Origin: Aquimarina mytili
GTDB lineage: Bacteria > Bacteroidota > Bacteroidia > Flavobacteriales > Flavobacteriaceae
Direction: 5' to 3'
Assembly (NCBI RefSeq): GCF_016735115.1
Contig: NZ_JAERQJ010000013.1
Coordinates: 1-64,000 of the forward strand
DNA length: 64,000 nt
Shown here: positions 8,498-17,637 of the stretch, piece by piece
Position numbering within the stretch: the first letter of the stretch is position 1
How the letters are laid out: the number at the start of each line of letters is the position of its first letter
Notes under the pieces: generated by a model
Database searches by the model: none
What the model was told of the DNA's origin: nothing
What the model saw: the letters and a program-made list of their open reading frames with translations, nothing else
Translations under genes and position numbers: made by a program

Positions 8498-11400
8498 ATG
8501 AAGAAAATTCTTTTAATAATACTAATAATAATATCCAATCAAACTGTTGTTAGCGCGCAGGGAGTGGATATCGTTACTCCACAACAATCAGATTTTAATA
8601 GTGGACAAAATATAGAAGGTCTAGTACAAAGTTCTATTAACGAGCCTACAGGAAAATTGAGTTTTTCGGTTCCTATTACCAAAATAGCTTCTAGAACCGT
8701 GTATTATGATGTTTCTTTAAACTACAACGGTAATCTTGCATTTGACGAAGGAACATATACCAACAAGCATATGCCAACCAGCACTGCCGGAGTTGGATTT
8801 AAACTAAGTATACCAAGAATAGTTGTAGACAATAAGAATACGGCTGCTAAAGATGATGATGTATTTTATCTTCAAAGTGAAAGTAATAGTACAAAGCTTA
8901 ACTGTTTCAATAAGATCAATTCTGGAAATTTTGAAGGAGATGAAATATGGGAATTTAATGCTGAAAATTATATGCCCTGGAAAATTAGGTATTACAAAAG
9001 CCGTAAAAGATTAACAGGAAACCCTATCAATCCATTTGAAACAAGAGAAACACCTCTTGATTATTGGGTAGTTGTTAATGATGAAGGGGCAGAATATGTA
9101 TACGGAAACACTCAAAACTCAAGAGAAAACCTTGTTGCCTGGGGCAACTGGATGGGAAACTCTAATAAAAGAGGTGGGACTAAAGAAACTATAGCCTGGA
9201 ATCTATCAACTATTCAGGATCAATGGAATAACACTATACAATTCGAATATGAGATCCAGGGCAGTACTATAGGAGGTATTCATCAAACCGAGGCATCCTA
9301 TTTAAAAAAGATAACTGCCTCTGCGGGCGAAAGCATTAGATTTTTATATGCTAATAAAAGTCAAGGAGAAATTTATGAACCCCATATAGAACAATCAGAA
9401 CCCGATGCTTATCAGGAGCGTTATGAAAAAAAATATCTAGCACAAATACGTACATACAATACTAACAATCAACTTATTTATAACTATAATTTTGCATATT
9501 CATTAGTCAATAATAGTTCTGCTAGTGATCAAAAACGATATTTACAAAGTATCACTCAAGAAAATGCAAGTGGTGAATTTTTACCTGGTCAACATTTTGA
9601 ATATTATACCACAGGCACATTTAAGGGGGGGATTAAAAAGGTTACCTATCCTGCAGGAGGTTCTGTAACCTATGAATACAAAAACAAATACTTACGTTAT
9701 AACGGTCATAATGCATTTGGCAATGAAGATCCCAGAAATACGGATTACCCATATTATGGTATAGTAACTCGCGATAAATATGCTTTAAGAATGTATCGAA
9801 GTCCTTCGCCTGTAAATGGTAAGTACTGGTTCCAAGCTATTAGAAACTTTTGGAATGGAAAATCTTGGATCAGAAATGCATTTAATTTCCCATATCTTAT
9901 CCCTAATCCGGGAGGGCTTACAATGCAAAATTTTTATACTGCTTTTGGAGACGATTTTTACGCTTTTTTATATCATGAAGGTATTTATGGAAAATTAGAT
10001 TTATTTCATTTAAACCCTGATGGAGTAACCTGGAATCATAGAAAATATTATAACTTGATTTTAGGAGGAGGAGGCCAACCTAAACTAATGTCAGGAGATA
10101 AATTTGTTGCAATTGGCACTAAAATTAATGGTTCTTTACATACATTCACTTGGGATGGTGATTCTTGGGCTAAAAAAACAATAGAACAAGGTACTGGAGA
10201 ATATTTTTATGGAGCTACGAATAATTATGTTCTATCCCTTAATGAAAAACTTGATGGTTCTAATCTTGACTTTATTACCGGAGAAAACCGAGAAGATTAT
10301 TATTACATCCATTATTTAGACATTACAAATAATTGGGTTAGTAAATCTTGGTCTGCTATGGCAGATCCTTATATTGCCGGTATTGAAAAACCAAGTTATT
10401 TTTACCCGGATAATGCAATGAGTGGTTTTGTTGCTGATGATAACCCAGAGTTATTTTTAAGATGGGATAAAAAGTATAATTTATTGCCACCAAATAATGT
10501 ATTAGGTGCCTATGATGACAGTAATCCCATGACACCTACATACACAGGGATGTTTACCCTACAAAATAGCTTGTACCAATACCCTTTCAGATATGCAAGA
10601 TTTACGGGTACTAATTGGAATGTAAGCAACTTACCTGATTCTTATGGAATAAATTTTGCAAAACCCTCTTATGGAGAAGATATTTTAATGTTTCAAAATT
10701 ATAGAGGAATAAGAAGTATTGGATATGCACAATATGATCCAAACTCAAACCTGTGGTTCTTTAATACTCAGAAAAACAATTATTCGGCTAATCAGAATGA
10801 AACTCAAAAACTTACCGGAAATACTCGAGACTTTATTATAGCAGGAAATGATATTTATCTATCTTCAAATGCTTCTAAGTTTTCTCAAACCGTAAAAATC
10901 AATAATAATGATAACGTATTTACGCATACTGATGGGTTATCTAACGGTTTTGTAGAGTTAGCCTCGGGGTCTTCAACTCGCTCATCGTCAAGATTTTATT
11001 ATATCAATAAAAAGACCAATCAATTAGCCTTTATCAACCTTGGCGCTAAATTTCATACCGATGGACCAACACCTTTTGCGGGAAGAACTCCTTTTTTGAG
11101 TAATAAATCTATGTGGTTAAGAAGCAATACTAATAGTAATGGTTCTTTTACTACTTATTTATATAGAATAATCGATGGTAAAATCAATAATTCTTTATAT
11201 GACATTGTAGTGAGTAAAGTTAAAATTGATGATGCTAATGGTGAAATCAGAGAGACTATATACACGTATGATAATTTTAATTCATCTTCTAATAACGAAA
11301 CGACCTTTTATGGTAATGTAATTGTTGAAAATAAAGGGCATGGAAATTCTTCAATAGGGACTATTGAAAAAAAGTATAACAACGGATCAGAAGATATACA

Positions 11401-12250
11401 AATGGCTGGGGTGTTGTTAGAAGAAAAAGTAAAAGATATAAATAATACTACTGTAAGTTCAAAAATAAATACCTGGTATAAATATAAACCTGTAGAAGGT
11501 TCTTATACGGTTAAACTAACCCAAGAAGAAAACAGTATGGTTTACAATGGTAAACAAATGATATCTAAAAAGTATAATTCTTATTCAACACCACATTATT
11601 TTCCATCGATAACCACTGTTACTAATAGTAAAGGGCAGACGGAGAGAACAGATGTTACCTATGCTAAAGATCAATATTCTTTTATGAAGGACAGAAATCT
11701 AGTAAGTCAACCCTATGAAACTATTAACAAAATAGATGGTAAAATTGTATCTATTAGCAGAACAATTTGGACAAAAGATGCAAACAATAGAATATACGCT
11801 TCCGAAACATGGTCTGGGCCCTCTTCTACTTCTTTAAGAAAAAATTACGAAGTAACAAAGATGAATGAATATGGTCAAATTATAGAAACGACTAATGGTA
11901 AAGGACAATATAGTTCTATACTATATGGCTACAATTACAGATTCCCGGTTGCAACTTTATCGAATGTAAGATATAATTCTGTTATAAGTAATCTTGAAGT
12001 TTCATTAAGTAACCTACAAAGCCTTAACAATGCAACACTTAAGGCTGAATTATCCAAACTTTATGATAAGCTTTCTAAATCAATGATAGATGCAAACATA
12101 TACGATATAGAAGGAAAAATTATTACAAAAATTAATCAACGACAAGAAGAAATAAACTACTTCTATGACAGCTTTAATAGGCTGGATTATGTTACAGATT
12201 TAAATAACAAAGTATTAGAAAAAAATATTTATAACTATAAAACAAATTAA
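8498..12250 (+). CDS. RHS/SpvB-like secreted protein, 1250 aa
   Basis: The signal peptide ends VSAQ (about residue 21). The N-terminal third (SSINEPTGKLSFSVPI, GVGFKLSIPRIVVDN) resembles the SpvB/TcaC-like start of Bacteroidota RHS proteins. The middle (about 470-860) consists of WDG/W-rich beta segments such as FTWDGDSWAKKTIEQG and FTGTNWNVSNLP, suggesting a beta-propeller. The C-terminus returns to YD-like text (YDIEGKIITKINQRQ, FYDSFNRLDYVTD) and stops at YNYKTN without an RHS core or toxin tip. Relatives I know end in a similar way, so I do not read it as truncated. It starts 100 bases after the RHS gene and ends at a strong terminator. It may be a scaffold partner of the 4120-8397 protein; that is inference. 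Confidence 0.8.
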   Translation: MKKILLIILIIISNQTVVSAQGVDIVTPQQSDFNSGQNIEGLVQSSINEPTGKLSFSVPITKIASRTVYYDVSLNYNGNLAFDEGTYTNKHMPTSTAGVGFKLSIPRIVVDNKNTAAKDDDVFYLQSESNSTKLNCFNKINSGNFEGDEIWEFNAENYMPWKIRYYKSRKRLTGNPINPFETRETPLDYWVVVNDEGAEYVYGNTQNSRENLVAWGNWMGNSNKRGGTKETIAWNLSTIQDQWNNTIQFEYEIQGSTIGGIHQTEASYLKKITASAGESIRFLYANKSQGEIYEPHIEQSEPDAYQERYEKKYLAQIRTYNTNNQLIYNYNFAYSLVNNSSASDQKRYLQSITQENASGEFLPGQHFEYYTTGTFKGGIKKVTYPAGGSVTYEYKNKYLRYNGHNAFGNEDPRNTDYPYYGIVTRDKYALRMYRSPSPVNGKYWFQAIRNFWNGKSWIRNAFNFPYLIPNPGGLTMQNFYTAFGDDFYAFLYHEGIYGKLDLFHLNPDGVTWNHRKYYNLILGGGGQPKLMSGDKFVAIGTKINGSLHTFTWDGDSWAKKTIEQGTGEYFYGATNNYVLSLNEKLDGSNLDFITGENREDYYYIHYLDITNNWVSKSWSAMADPYIAGIEKPSYFYPDNAMSGFVADDNPELFLRWDKKYNLLPPNNVLGAYDDSNPMTPTYTGMFTLQNSLYQYPFRYARFTGTNWNVSNLPDSYGINFAKPSYGEDILMFQNYRGIRSIGYAQYDPNSNLWFFNTQKNNYSANQNETQKLTGNTRDFIIAGNDIYLSSNASKFSQTVKINNNDNVFTHTDGLSNGFVELASGSSTRSSSRFYYINKKTNQLAFINLGAKFHTDGPTPFAGRTPFLSNKSMWLRSNTNSNGSFTTYLYRIIDGKINNSLYDIVVSKVKIDDANGEIRETIYTYDNFNSSSNNETTFYGNVIVENKGHGNSSIGTIEKKYNNGSEDIQMAGVLLEEKVKDINNTTVSSKINTWYKYKPVEGSYTVKLTQEENSMVYNGKQMISKKYNSYSTPHYFPSITTVTNSKGQTERTDVTYAKDQYSFMKDRNLVSQPYETINKIDGKIVSISRTIWTKDANNRIYASETWSGPSSTSLRKNYEVTKMNEYGQIIETTNGKGQYSSILYGYNYRFPVATLSNVRYNSVISNLEVSLSNLQSLNNATLKAELSKLYDKLSKSMIDANIYDIEGKIITKINQRQEEINYFYDSFNRLDYVTDLNNKVLEKNIYNYKTN

Positions 12251-12278
12251 AATCCTATTATTTCTTATTTAACGAACA

Positions 12279-12304
12279 AAAGCTACTTGTACAAGTAGCT
12301 TTTG
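12279..12304 (+). terminator. Rho-independent terminator
   Basis: A near-perfect palindrome (AAAGCTACTTGTACAAGTAGCTTT core) with flanking A and T runs lies 28 bases after the 1250-aa RHS-like gene. It closes the RHS operon. Confidence 0.8.
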
Positions 12305-12406
12305 GATTTAAAAGGAGGGAATGTAGCTGTTAATTAACAAAGCGAACGTGTATGTAAACGATGATAAAGAAATTACATTAATACTAAATCATCCTAAAAT
12401 CATAAA

Positions 12407-12426
12407 ATAAGTTCTGAATCTTCAAC
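12407..12426 (+). repeat. Right copy of island-flanking repeat
   Basis: ATAAGTTCTGAATCTTCAAC differs at one base from 1228-1247. A diverged pairing partner (CAGAACTTGAGATCC) follows at about 12439. A second shared block, AAATTGCCG-ACC, follows each copy (near 1288 and 12528). The two copies bracket the RHS genes in the same orientation. Confidence 0.55.
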
Positions 12427-12652
12427 TTTATACAAATACAGAACTTGAGATCCTTGTATTAACAGTATTATTGTAGTGTTGAGTTTGAAAGGGAAAATAA
12501 AAATGGGTACGGTATATTGGGAAAACAAAAATTGCCGTACCTCTTCCCTATTATCATGTACCTCGATTTAGATAAAATCTAAAAAAATAGTAAGTTTATC
12601 ATTGTTCTCCCAAATAACTAAAAACTTTAAAGGAGCAGCTAACAGATGTACA

Positions 12653-13153
12653 ATGATACAAAGCTATTATCACTTTTCCGAAGATGTAAAAGAAGCTTTT
12701 AAAGAGTATCTAAGTCATCACAGGTATACACTTAAAAAGGAAGTATGGTTTCAGGATCAATTTTGTTATAAAGTTGTACTTGAAAATGAGTACAACCTTT
12801 TAATCATAGAAGTCGATGAACTAAAATTGATCATTTCTATAGGTTTTAAGAAAGATCAAAAAGTATATCGTATTGATGATTTACTATCTTTCTTTTACCC
12901 AAAACTACATATAGATTCCGAAAAAGACATTTATAATATCCATACATATTATGACCTTGCCAAACAGAAAGGAGCCAACTCCAAAGAACTTTCGGAAATA
13001 CTCGTAAAACATAATCTTTTAGGCGAGTTAATGGCGTATCAGACAATAATTAAAAAACACCTTTCTCACATAGCTTTTGATGGAGATTACTCCTGGTGTA
13101 ATGATTATAACCAATCAGGAAGAAAAATATTCGATTTTGTTACTGATCCTTAA
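12653..13153 (+). CDS. Hypothetical protein, 166 aa
   Basis: The protein is soluble with no signal peptide; I do not recognise a family. The open frame extends back to a TTG at 12602, but the ATG at 12653 (MIQSYYHFSEDVKEAF) is the more natural start; an AAGGAG lies at 12629-12634. Features are a beta-rich middle (FCYKVVLENEYNLLIIEVDE, LIISIGFKK) and an alpha-helical second half (KGANSKELSEILVKHN). A small, acidic, cytosolic protein just outside an RHS locus is the profile of an immunity protein, but 400 bases and a terminator separate it from the RHS genes, and the toxin gene is two genes away. Treat immunity as speculation. Confidence 0.65.
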   Translation: MIQSYYHFSEDVKEAFKEYLSHHRYTLKKEVWFQDQFCYKVVLENEYNLLIIEVDELKLIISIGFKKDQKVYRIDDLLSFFYPKLHIDSEKDIYNIHTYYDLAKQKGANSKELSEILVKHNLLGELMAYQTIIKKHLSHIAFDGDYSWCNDYNQSGRKIFDFVTDP

Positions 13154-13355
13154 GCTAAGATCAGGTTTTTTCATGAACTTCACCTTAACCTAATCGTAGA
13201 TATTTCTGATACAATACTATAAGTTAGAAGTATATTCATATTCAAAAAAACATGCAGCCAAATATGCATATATAATACCATAATCAGGTATTTTTCAACC
13301 ACTTAAAGATATTGATTGTTGTAATTTTAGTAGGTAACACAAACTATATCTTATT

Positions 13356-13649
13356 ATGAATCCTAGTATTAAAATTCCGACTATTTGTTGGTTACTATTT
13401 TCAGTTGTAACCATGACTGCCCAGGAAATCCTAAATGAACCTTGTTCATTTGACGAAATTAGAGAAGAATTCTATAAGGATAATCCCGGAGAACTTAAAA
13501 AAGCAGTTGCTTTCGAAAAAAAAGTAAAGCAATATGCAATAAAAAAGTCGACCCTTAATAAAGCTGCGTCTAGCTATATTATACCTGTAGTTTTTCATAT
13601 CTATGACGCAAAATACCCATTTGAACAACCATTAAACTTAAAATCATGA
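13356..13649 (+). pseudogene. N-terminal fragment of an M43-type secreted metalloprotease
   Basis: The 97-codon frame begins with a signal peptide (ending TMTAQ) and a short pro-region, then reaches SSYIIPVVFHIYDAKYPF, which is the typical start of pappalysin-like M43 peptidase domains (IPVVFHV-Y). It then stops, before the HExxH catalytic part. The stop overlaps the start of the next protease gene by 4 bases (ATGA). No remaining M43 catalytic half is visible nearby. It is most simply a truncated remnant, perhaps left by a deletion that brought the next gene next to it. It could still be expressed as a short exported peptide. Confidence 0.6.
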
Positions 13650-16600
13650 AAAATCAACTTACCTTATTCCTGGGAGTATTCATTTTTAGTTGTGGTTTCT
13701 CACAAACCAATAATTTTTGGACAAAAAATCATGACCCAATTCAGAATAAAAATATTTCTTCCACAAAGAACAATACAGAAACTTCACACCAAAACATGAA
13801 TAATCTTAGTGTTGAAAAATTTAAAGAAATTTTATCTCATTGTCCTAAAAGATTTAATTCATTTGGTTCATCAAATGTCATTATCACGTTTCCTACTAAA
13901 GGCGGAAAATTTAAAGAATATCGTGTAAAAGAAACAAGTGTTTTACATCTGGATTTAGCCAATAAGTTCCCAGATATTAAATCGTATATCGGTACATCTG
14001 TTAATGGAGAAGGTGAAGTAGTACATTTCAGTTTGGGGTATAATAACTTTAGGGGTATGATTATGAAACCTGATGCTACGATAACGAATATCAAACCTTC
14101 TACTAGTAATAGTAAAATGTATGTGGTTACTTCAAAAACGGATGAACCAGTAAAACCAATTAACTGTCAAACAATTGATAATGCAACTGAAACTTTTTCG
14201 GAAAAAAGTACAAGGCAAGCTGAAAAATCAAACAAAGCAAAAAAAGACGCTAATGATGGTCGTCTTAGAGTCTACCGAATGGCTATAGCAGTAACGGGAG
14301 AACTGTCTAAAATTTATACTGATGCAGCAAACGTTACAAATGGTTCAACTCAACAAAGGAAAGCCGCAGTACTTGCTGAGTTAAATGCACTCATGACAAG
14401 AGTGAATGCCGTTTATGAACGAGATCTTGGAACTACGTTTGAATTAGTACCTAATATTGAGAATTCCATTTTTCTTGATGGAAGAACTGACGGTATTACA
14501 CACGGGAATACTTCAATATCAGTCAACGAGGGGCAAGGTGTTCTTGATGCTGCAATTGGTAACGCTAACTATGATATTGGTCATGTTTTAGATTCAGATG
14601 GGACTGGACGTGGAGCTTTAAATTCTGCATGTGTTGATAGTAAAAAAGCTCAGGGAGCTACAGGAGCACATCCTTTCACATCTGTCGCAGATTATTTCTT
14701 TCGCACATTCGTTCACGAAATAGCCCATCAATTCGGTGCTAACCATTCGTTTAATAACTCATGTGGTGGTAATCGTCTTGACGAAGGCGCCGTTGAACCA
14801 GGAGGAGGTAATACTATCATGGCATATACAGGTTGTGAGCCTAATACAGAAAATACACAATATGTTTTTTTTCATGCTAAACAAATAGATGAAATGTGGA
14901 ATCATATTTTAGATGTAGCGAGTTGTGCTACGACAAGATCGATAGATAATAGTGCACCAACAGCTAATGCGGGACGTAATTATACAATTCCAAGATCTAC
15001 TCCATTTGTATTAGAAGGATCAGGTAGTGATCCTAATACATCTGATCAATTAACGTATACTTGGAACCAAATGGATAAGGAAATAGCCCCTATGCCTCCT
15101 CGGGCTAATTCAACTAGCGGTCCTTTATTCAGATATAGACCTCCTGGACCATCTCCAAATCGATATATGCCTGATCTTTCCACTGTAAAAGCTGGAGAAT
15201 CTTCTTCTGAGTGGGAGGTTGTACCCTCTGTTGCCAGAACTATGCATTTTAGATTTACAGTAAGAGATAATCATCCAGGTGGAGGTAATACAGATTCTGA
15301 TGATGTTGTTGTTACGGTAAGTGGAACAGCTGGTCCTTTTGAAATAACTTCTCAAAACTCTAGATTTGATGCGCCAATAGGTTCTACTCAAACCGTAACT
15401 TGGAATGTTGCGGGAACCACAGGAAATGGAGTAAATGCAGCAACAGTGGATATTTTATTATCTACAGATGGTGGAAATACATACCCAATAACATTAGCTT
15501 CTGCAGTACCTAATGATGGTTCACATCAAGTTAGGATACCGAACAATGAAGGAGGTGTAAATAGAATTATGGTAAGAGGTACCAATAATATCTTTTTCGA
15601 TATTACCAATGCTAATTTTAGTATAACCGATGGAAACTCCAATCCTATGCCCACAAATTATTGTGCTGCAGGTTATCAAGGTACAAATTATATAGCCGAA
15701 GTTATCTTTGGTGATATCTCTAATAAAAGTGGAAATGGTGGATTTTCTGACTTTACATACCTGGGAACTAATATTGTTAAAGGCGAGTCTGTTACTTTAA
15801 CCGTTAATCCAGGAATAGATTTCTGGGATCCAAATTATTTTGGAGCATGGATTGATTGGAATAAAGATGGAGATTTTACAGACGCAGGTGAAGAAGTTTT
15901 AATGAAAACCAATGGTGCTGGTGGTGTAACAACAACAGTTGTAGTTCCTTTTTCAGCAAAAAATGGTGCAACTAGATTAAGAGTACGTTATAAACTACAT
16001 ACTGAACCCGACCCTTGTGGAACAGCATCAACAAATGGTGATGAAGTAGAAGATTATTTTGTATTTATTAAAGGGAACGGTACAACAAACCCAACCTGTA
16101 ATGATGGTATCCAAAATGGTAATGAGACAGGTGTGGATTGCGGTGGTCCTGATTGTAACCCTTGTACAACCGATCCAACATTACCAACGGGTTATTGTAA
16201 TGCAGGAAGGCAAGGAACCAATTATATAGCAGAAGTTACATTTGGCTCTATTAACAATACGAGTCAAAATAGTAGTTATACCGATTTTACTGCTAAAAGT
16301 ACTAATGTTAGTGTAGGGCAAACCTTAATATTGACCGTTACTCCGGGAATCACATCTTCTAATTGGTCGTCTAATGTAGTTGGTGGCTGGATTGATTGGA
16401 ATAGAGATGGAGATTTTACAGATGCTAATGAAGAAGTTTTAATGAAAACTCCTGGAACTGGTGGGGGAACAGCTTCAGTTACCGTACCTAATACTGCTCA
16501 AGCTGGAGCAACTAAATTAAGAGTGCGTTACAGATGGTATAGTAATCCTAACCCTTGTGGAACTAGCTCTAATGATGGTGATGAGGTTGAAGATTATACC

Positions 16601-17410
16601 ATTAATATCAGCGGAGGAACTAATAATCCAACTTGTACAGATGGAATCCAAAATGGTGATGAAACAGGAATTGATTGTGGTGGTTCTTGTACCCCATGTA
16701 TTAATGATGGAACAGTTGTTTACGTCGACATGGAAGATAAGATTACAAATTCAGCAAGTTCCTGGAGTTTCTTTAGGATAGATGTAGGTGATGACAATGG
16801 ATTTGGTGGTTGGTTTACTAATAATTCTATTCGATTAGTTACATATGGAAAAGATGTCATCTGTAATTATTCATCAAGTAATATTACTCTTTTGGGAGAA
16901 GGAATAGAAGTTGGTACCTCTGGAAATTTCAGATCTAATTCTAATAGTTTCATAATAAGTGACTCTTCATATAGCAATTGGAATGGTAAATCAGGTTATG
17001 TTGGCTTTTCCTTCAAAATAAATGGCGCAACTCATTATGGGTGGTTCTATATTACTGTCGCTAATAATGGATTATCATATACCATATTAGATTACGCTTA
17101 TAATACTAGCGCTAATCAAGGGTTATTAACAAAAAGGCCTACTAGATTTAAAGATGGTCTAGAAAAAAATCAGCTTAGATTGTACCCCAATCCATTTAAA
17201 GAAACAGTAACTATAGATGTTTCAAAACTGGAGAGTGATAGAATCACTATAAGAGTATATGATTTATTAGGAAAAGAAGTCATCCATGAAAACTACAAAA
17301 CAAATCCAGGTAAAATAGTTTTGGGTAAAAGAATCAAAATATCCGGAAGCTATTTTGTAAAAATACAAACCGAGACAAAAATAAATATGCTAAGACTTAT
17401 AAAGCTTTAA
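13646..17410 (+). CDS. T9SS-exported reprolysin-like zinc metalloprotease with two GEVED domains, 1254 aa
   Basis: A signal peptide (ending GFSQ) and a pro-domain (to about 200) precede the catalytic domain with HEIAHQFGANH at residues 357-367, the HExxHxxGxxH zinc site of metzincins; the IMAY that follows could supply the Met-turn. Then come an Ig/PKD-like region (about 435-660), a GEVED domain (NPCG/DEVEDY type, ending near 805), a Cys-rich linker CNDGIQNGNETGVDCGG, a second GEVED domain, a second linker (CTDGIQNGDETGIDCGG), an unassigned beta domain, and a T9SS type A sorting domain (from LRLYPNPF, about 1178, to the end). It is secreted or cell-surface anchored and probably degrades extracellular protein. 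It overlaps the truncated M43 fragment by 4 bases and has its own terminator. Confidence 0.9.
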   Translation: MKNQLTLFLGVFIFSCGFSQTNNFWTKNHDPIQNKNISSTKNNTETSHQNMNNLSVEKFKEILSHCPKRFNSFGSSNVIITFPTKGGKFKEYRVKETSVLHLDLANKFPDIKSYIGTSVNGEGEVVHFSLGYNNFRGMIMKPDATITNIKPSTSNSKMYVVTSKTDEPVKPINCQTIDNATETFSEKSTRQAEKSNKAKKDANDGRLRVYRMAIAVTGELSKIYTDAANVTNGSTQQRKAAVLAELNALMTRVNAVYERDLGTTFELVPNIENSIFLDGRTDGITHGNTSISVNEGQGVLDAAIGNANYDIGHVLDSDGTGRGALNSACVDSKKAQGATGAHPFTSVADYFFRTFVHEIAHQFGANHSFNNSCGGNRLDEGAVEPGGGNTIMAYTGCEPNTENTQYVFFHAKQIDEMWNHILDVASCATTRSIDNSAPTANAGRNYTIPRSTPFVLEGSGSDPNTSDQLTYTWNQMDKEIAPMPPRANSTSGPLFRYRPPGPSPNRYMPDLSTVKAGESSSEWEVVPSVARTMHFRFTVRDNHPGGGNTDSDDVVVTVSGTAGPFEITSQNSRFDAPIGSTQTVTWNVAGTTGNGVNAATVDILLSTDGGNTYPITLASAVPNDGSHQVRIPNNEGGVNRIMVRGTNNIFFDITNANFSITDGNSNPMPTNYCAAGYQGTNYIAEVIFGDISNKSGNGGFSDFTYLGTNIVKGESVTLTVNPGIDFWDPNYFGAWIDWNKDGDFTDAGEEVLMKTNGAGGVTTTVVVPFSAKNGATRLRVRYKLHTEPDPCGTASTNGDEVEDYFVFIKGNGTTNPTCNDGIQNGNETGVDCGGPDCNPCTTDPTLPTGYCNAGRQGTNYIAEVTFGSINNTSQNSSYTDFTAKSTNVSVGQTLILTVTPGITSSNWSSNVVGGWIDWNRDGDFTDANEEVLMKTPGTGGGTASVTVPNTAQAGATKLRVRYRWYSNPNPCGTSSNDGDEVEDYTINISGGTNNPTCTDGIQNGDETGIDCGGSCTPCINDGTVVYVDMEDKITNSASSWSFFRIDVGDDNGFGGWFTNNSIRLVTYGKDVICNYSSSNITLLGEGIEVGTSGNFRSNSNSFIISDSSYSNWNGKSGYVGFSFKINGATHYGWFYITVANNGLSYTILDYAYNTSANQGLLTKRPTRFKDGLEKNQLRLYPNPFKETVTIDVSKLESDRITIRVYDLLGKEVIHENYKTNPGKIVLGKRIKISGSYFVKIQTETKINMLRLIKL

Positions 17411-17472
17411 TTATATAATAAGCTCTTTTATTAGCCTACTATAATAGAATATTAAGTTTTATAGTGAATATT

Positions 17473-17508
17473 AAACAGCTGTTCAAAAGTACAGCTGTTT
17501 TTTTATGA
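17473..17508 (+). terminator. Rho-independent terminator
   Basis: The stem AACAGCTGT / ACAGCTGTT is followed by seven or more T. It lies 63 bases after the protease gene. Confidence 0.8.
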
Positions 17509-17637
17509 TCATCCTGCAAAACACAAAGATTTAAAAATCAACAAATTACAACAAATCATATTTCTAATTACACAAATTATTGGAGATAAAAAAACGAGTT
17601 CGTCTTTAGATTTGCCCTTCTAAATTATTAATCAACC

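Noticed and set aside
8498-12250. Truncated RHS toxin
   Set aside because: Although there is no RHS core or toxin tip, the end resembles the natural end of related Bacteroidota proteins and is followed by a proper terminator.
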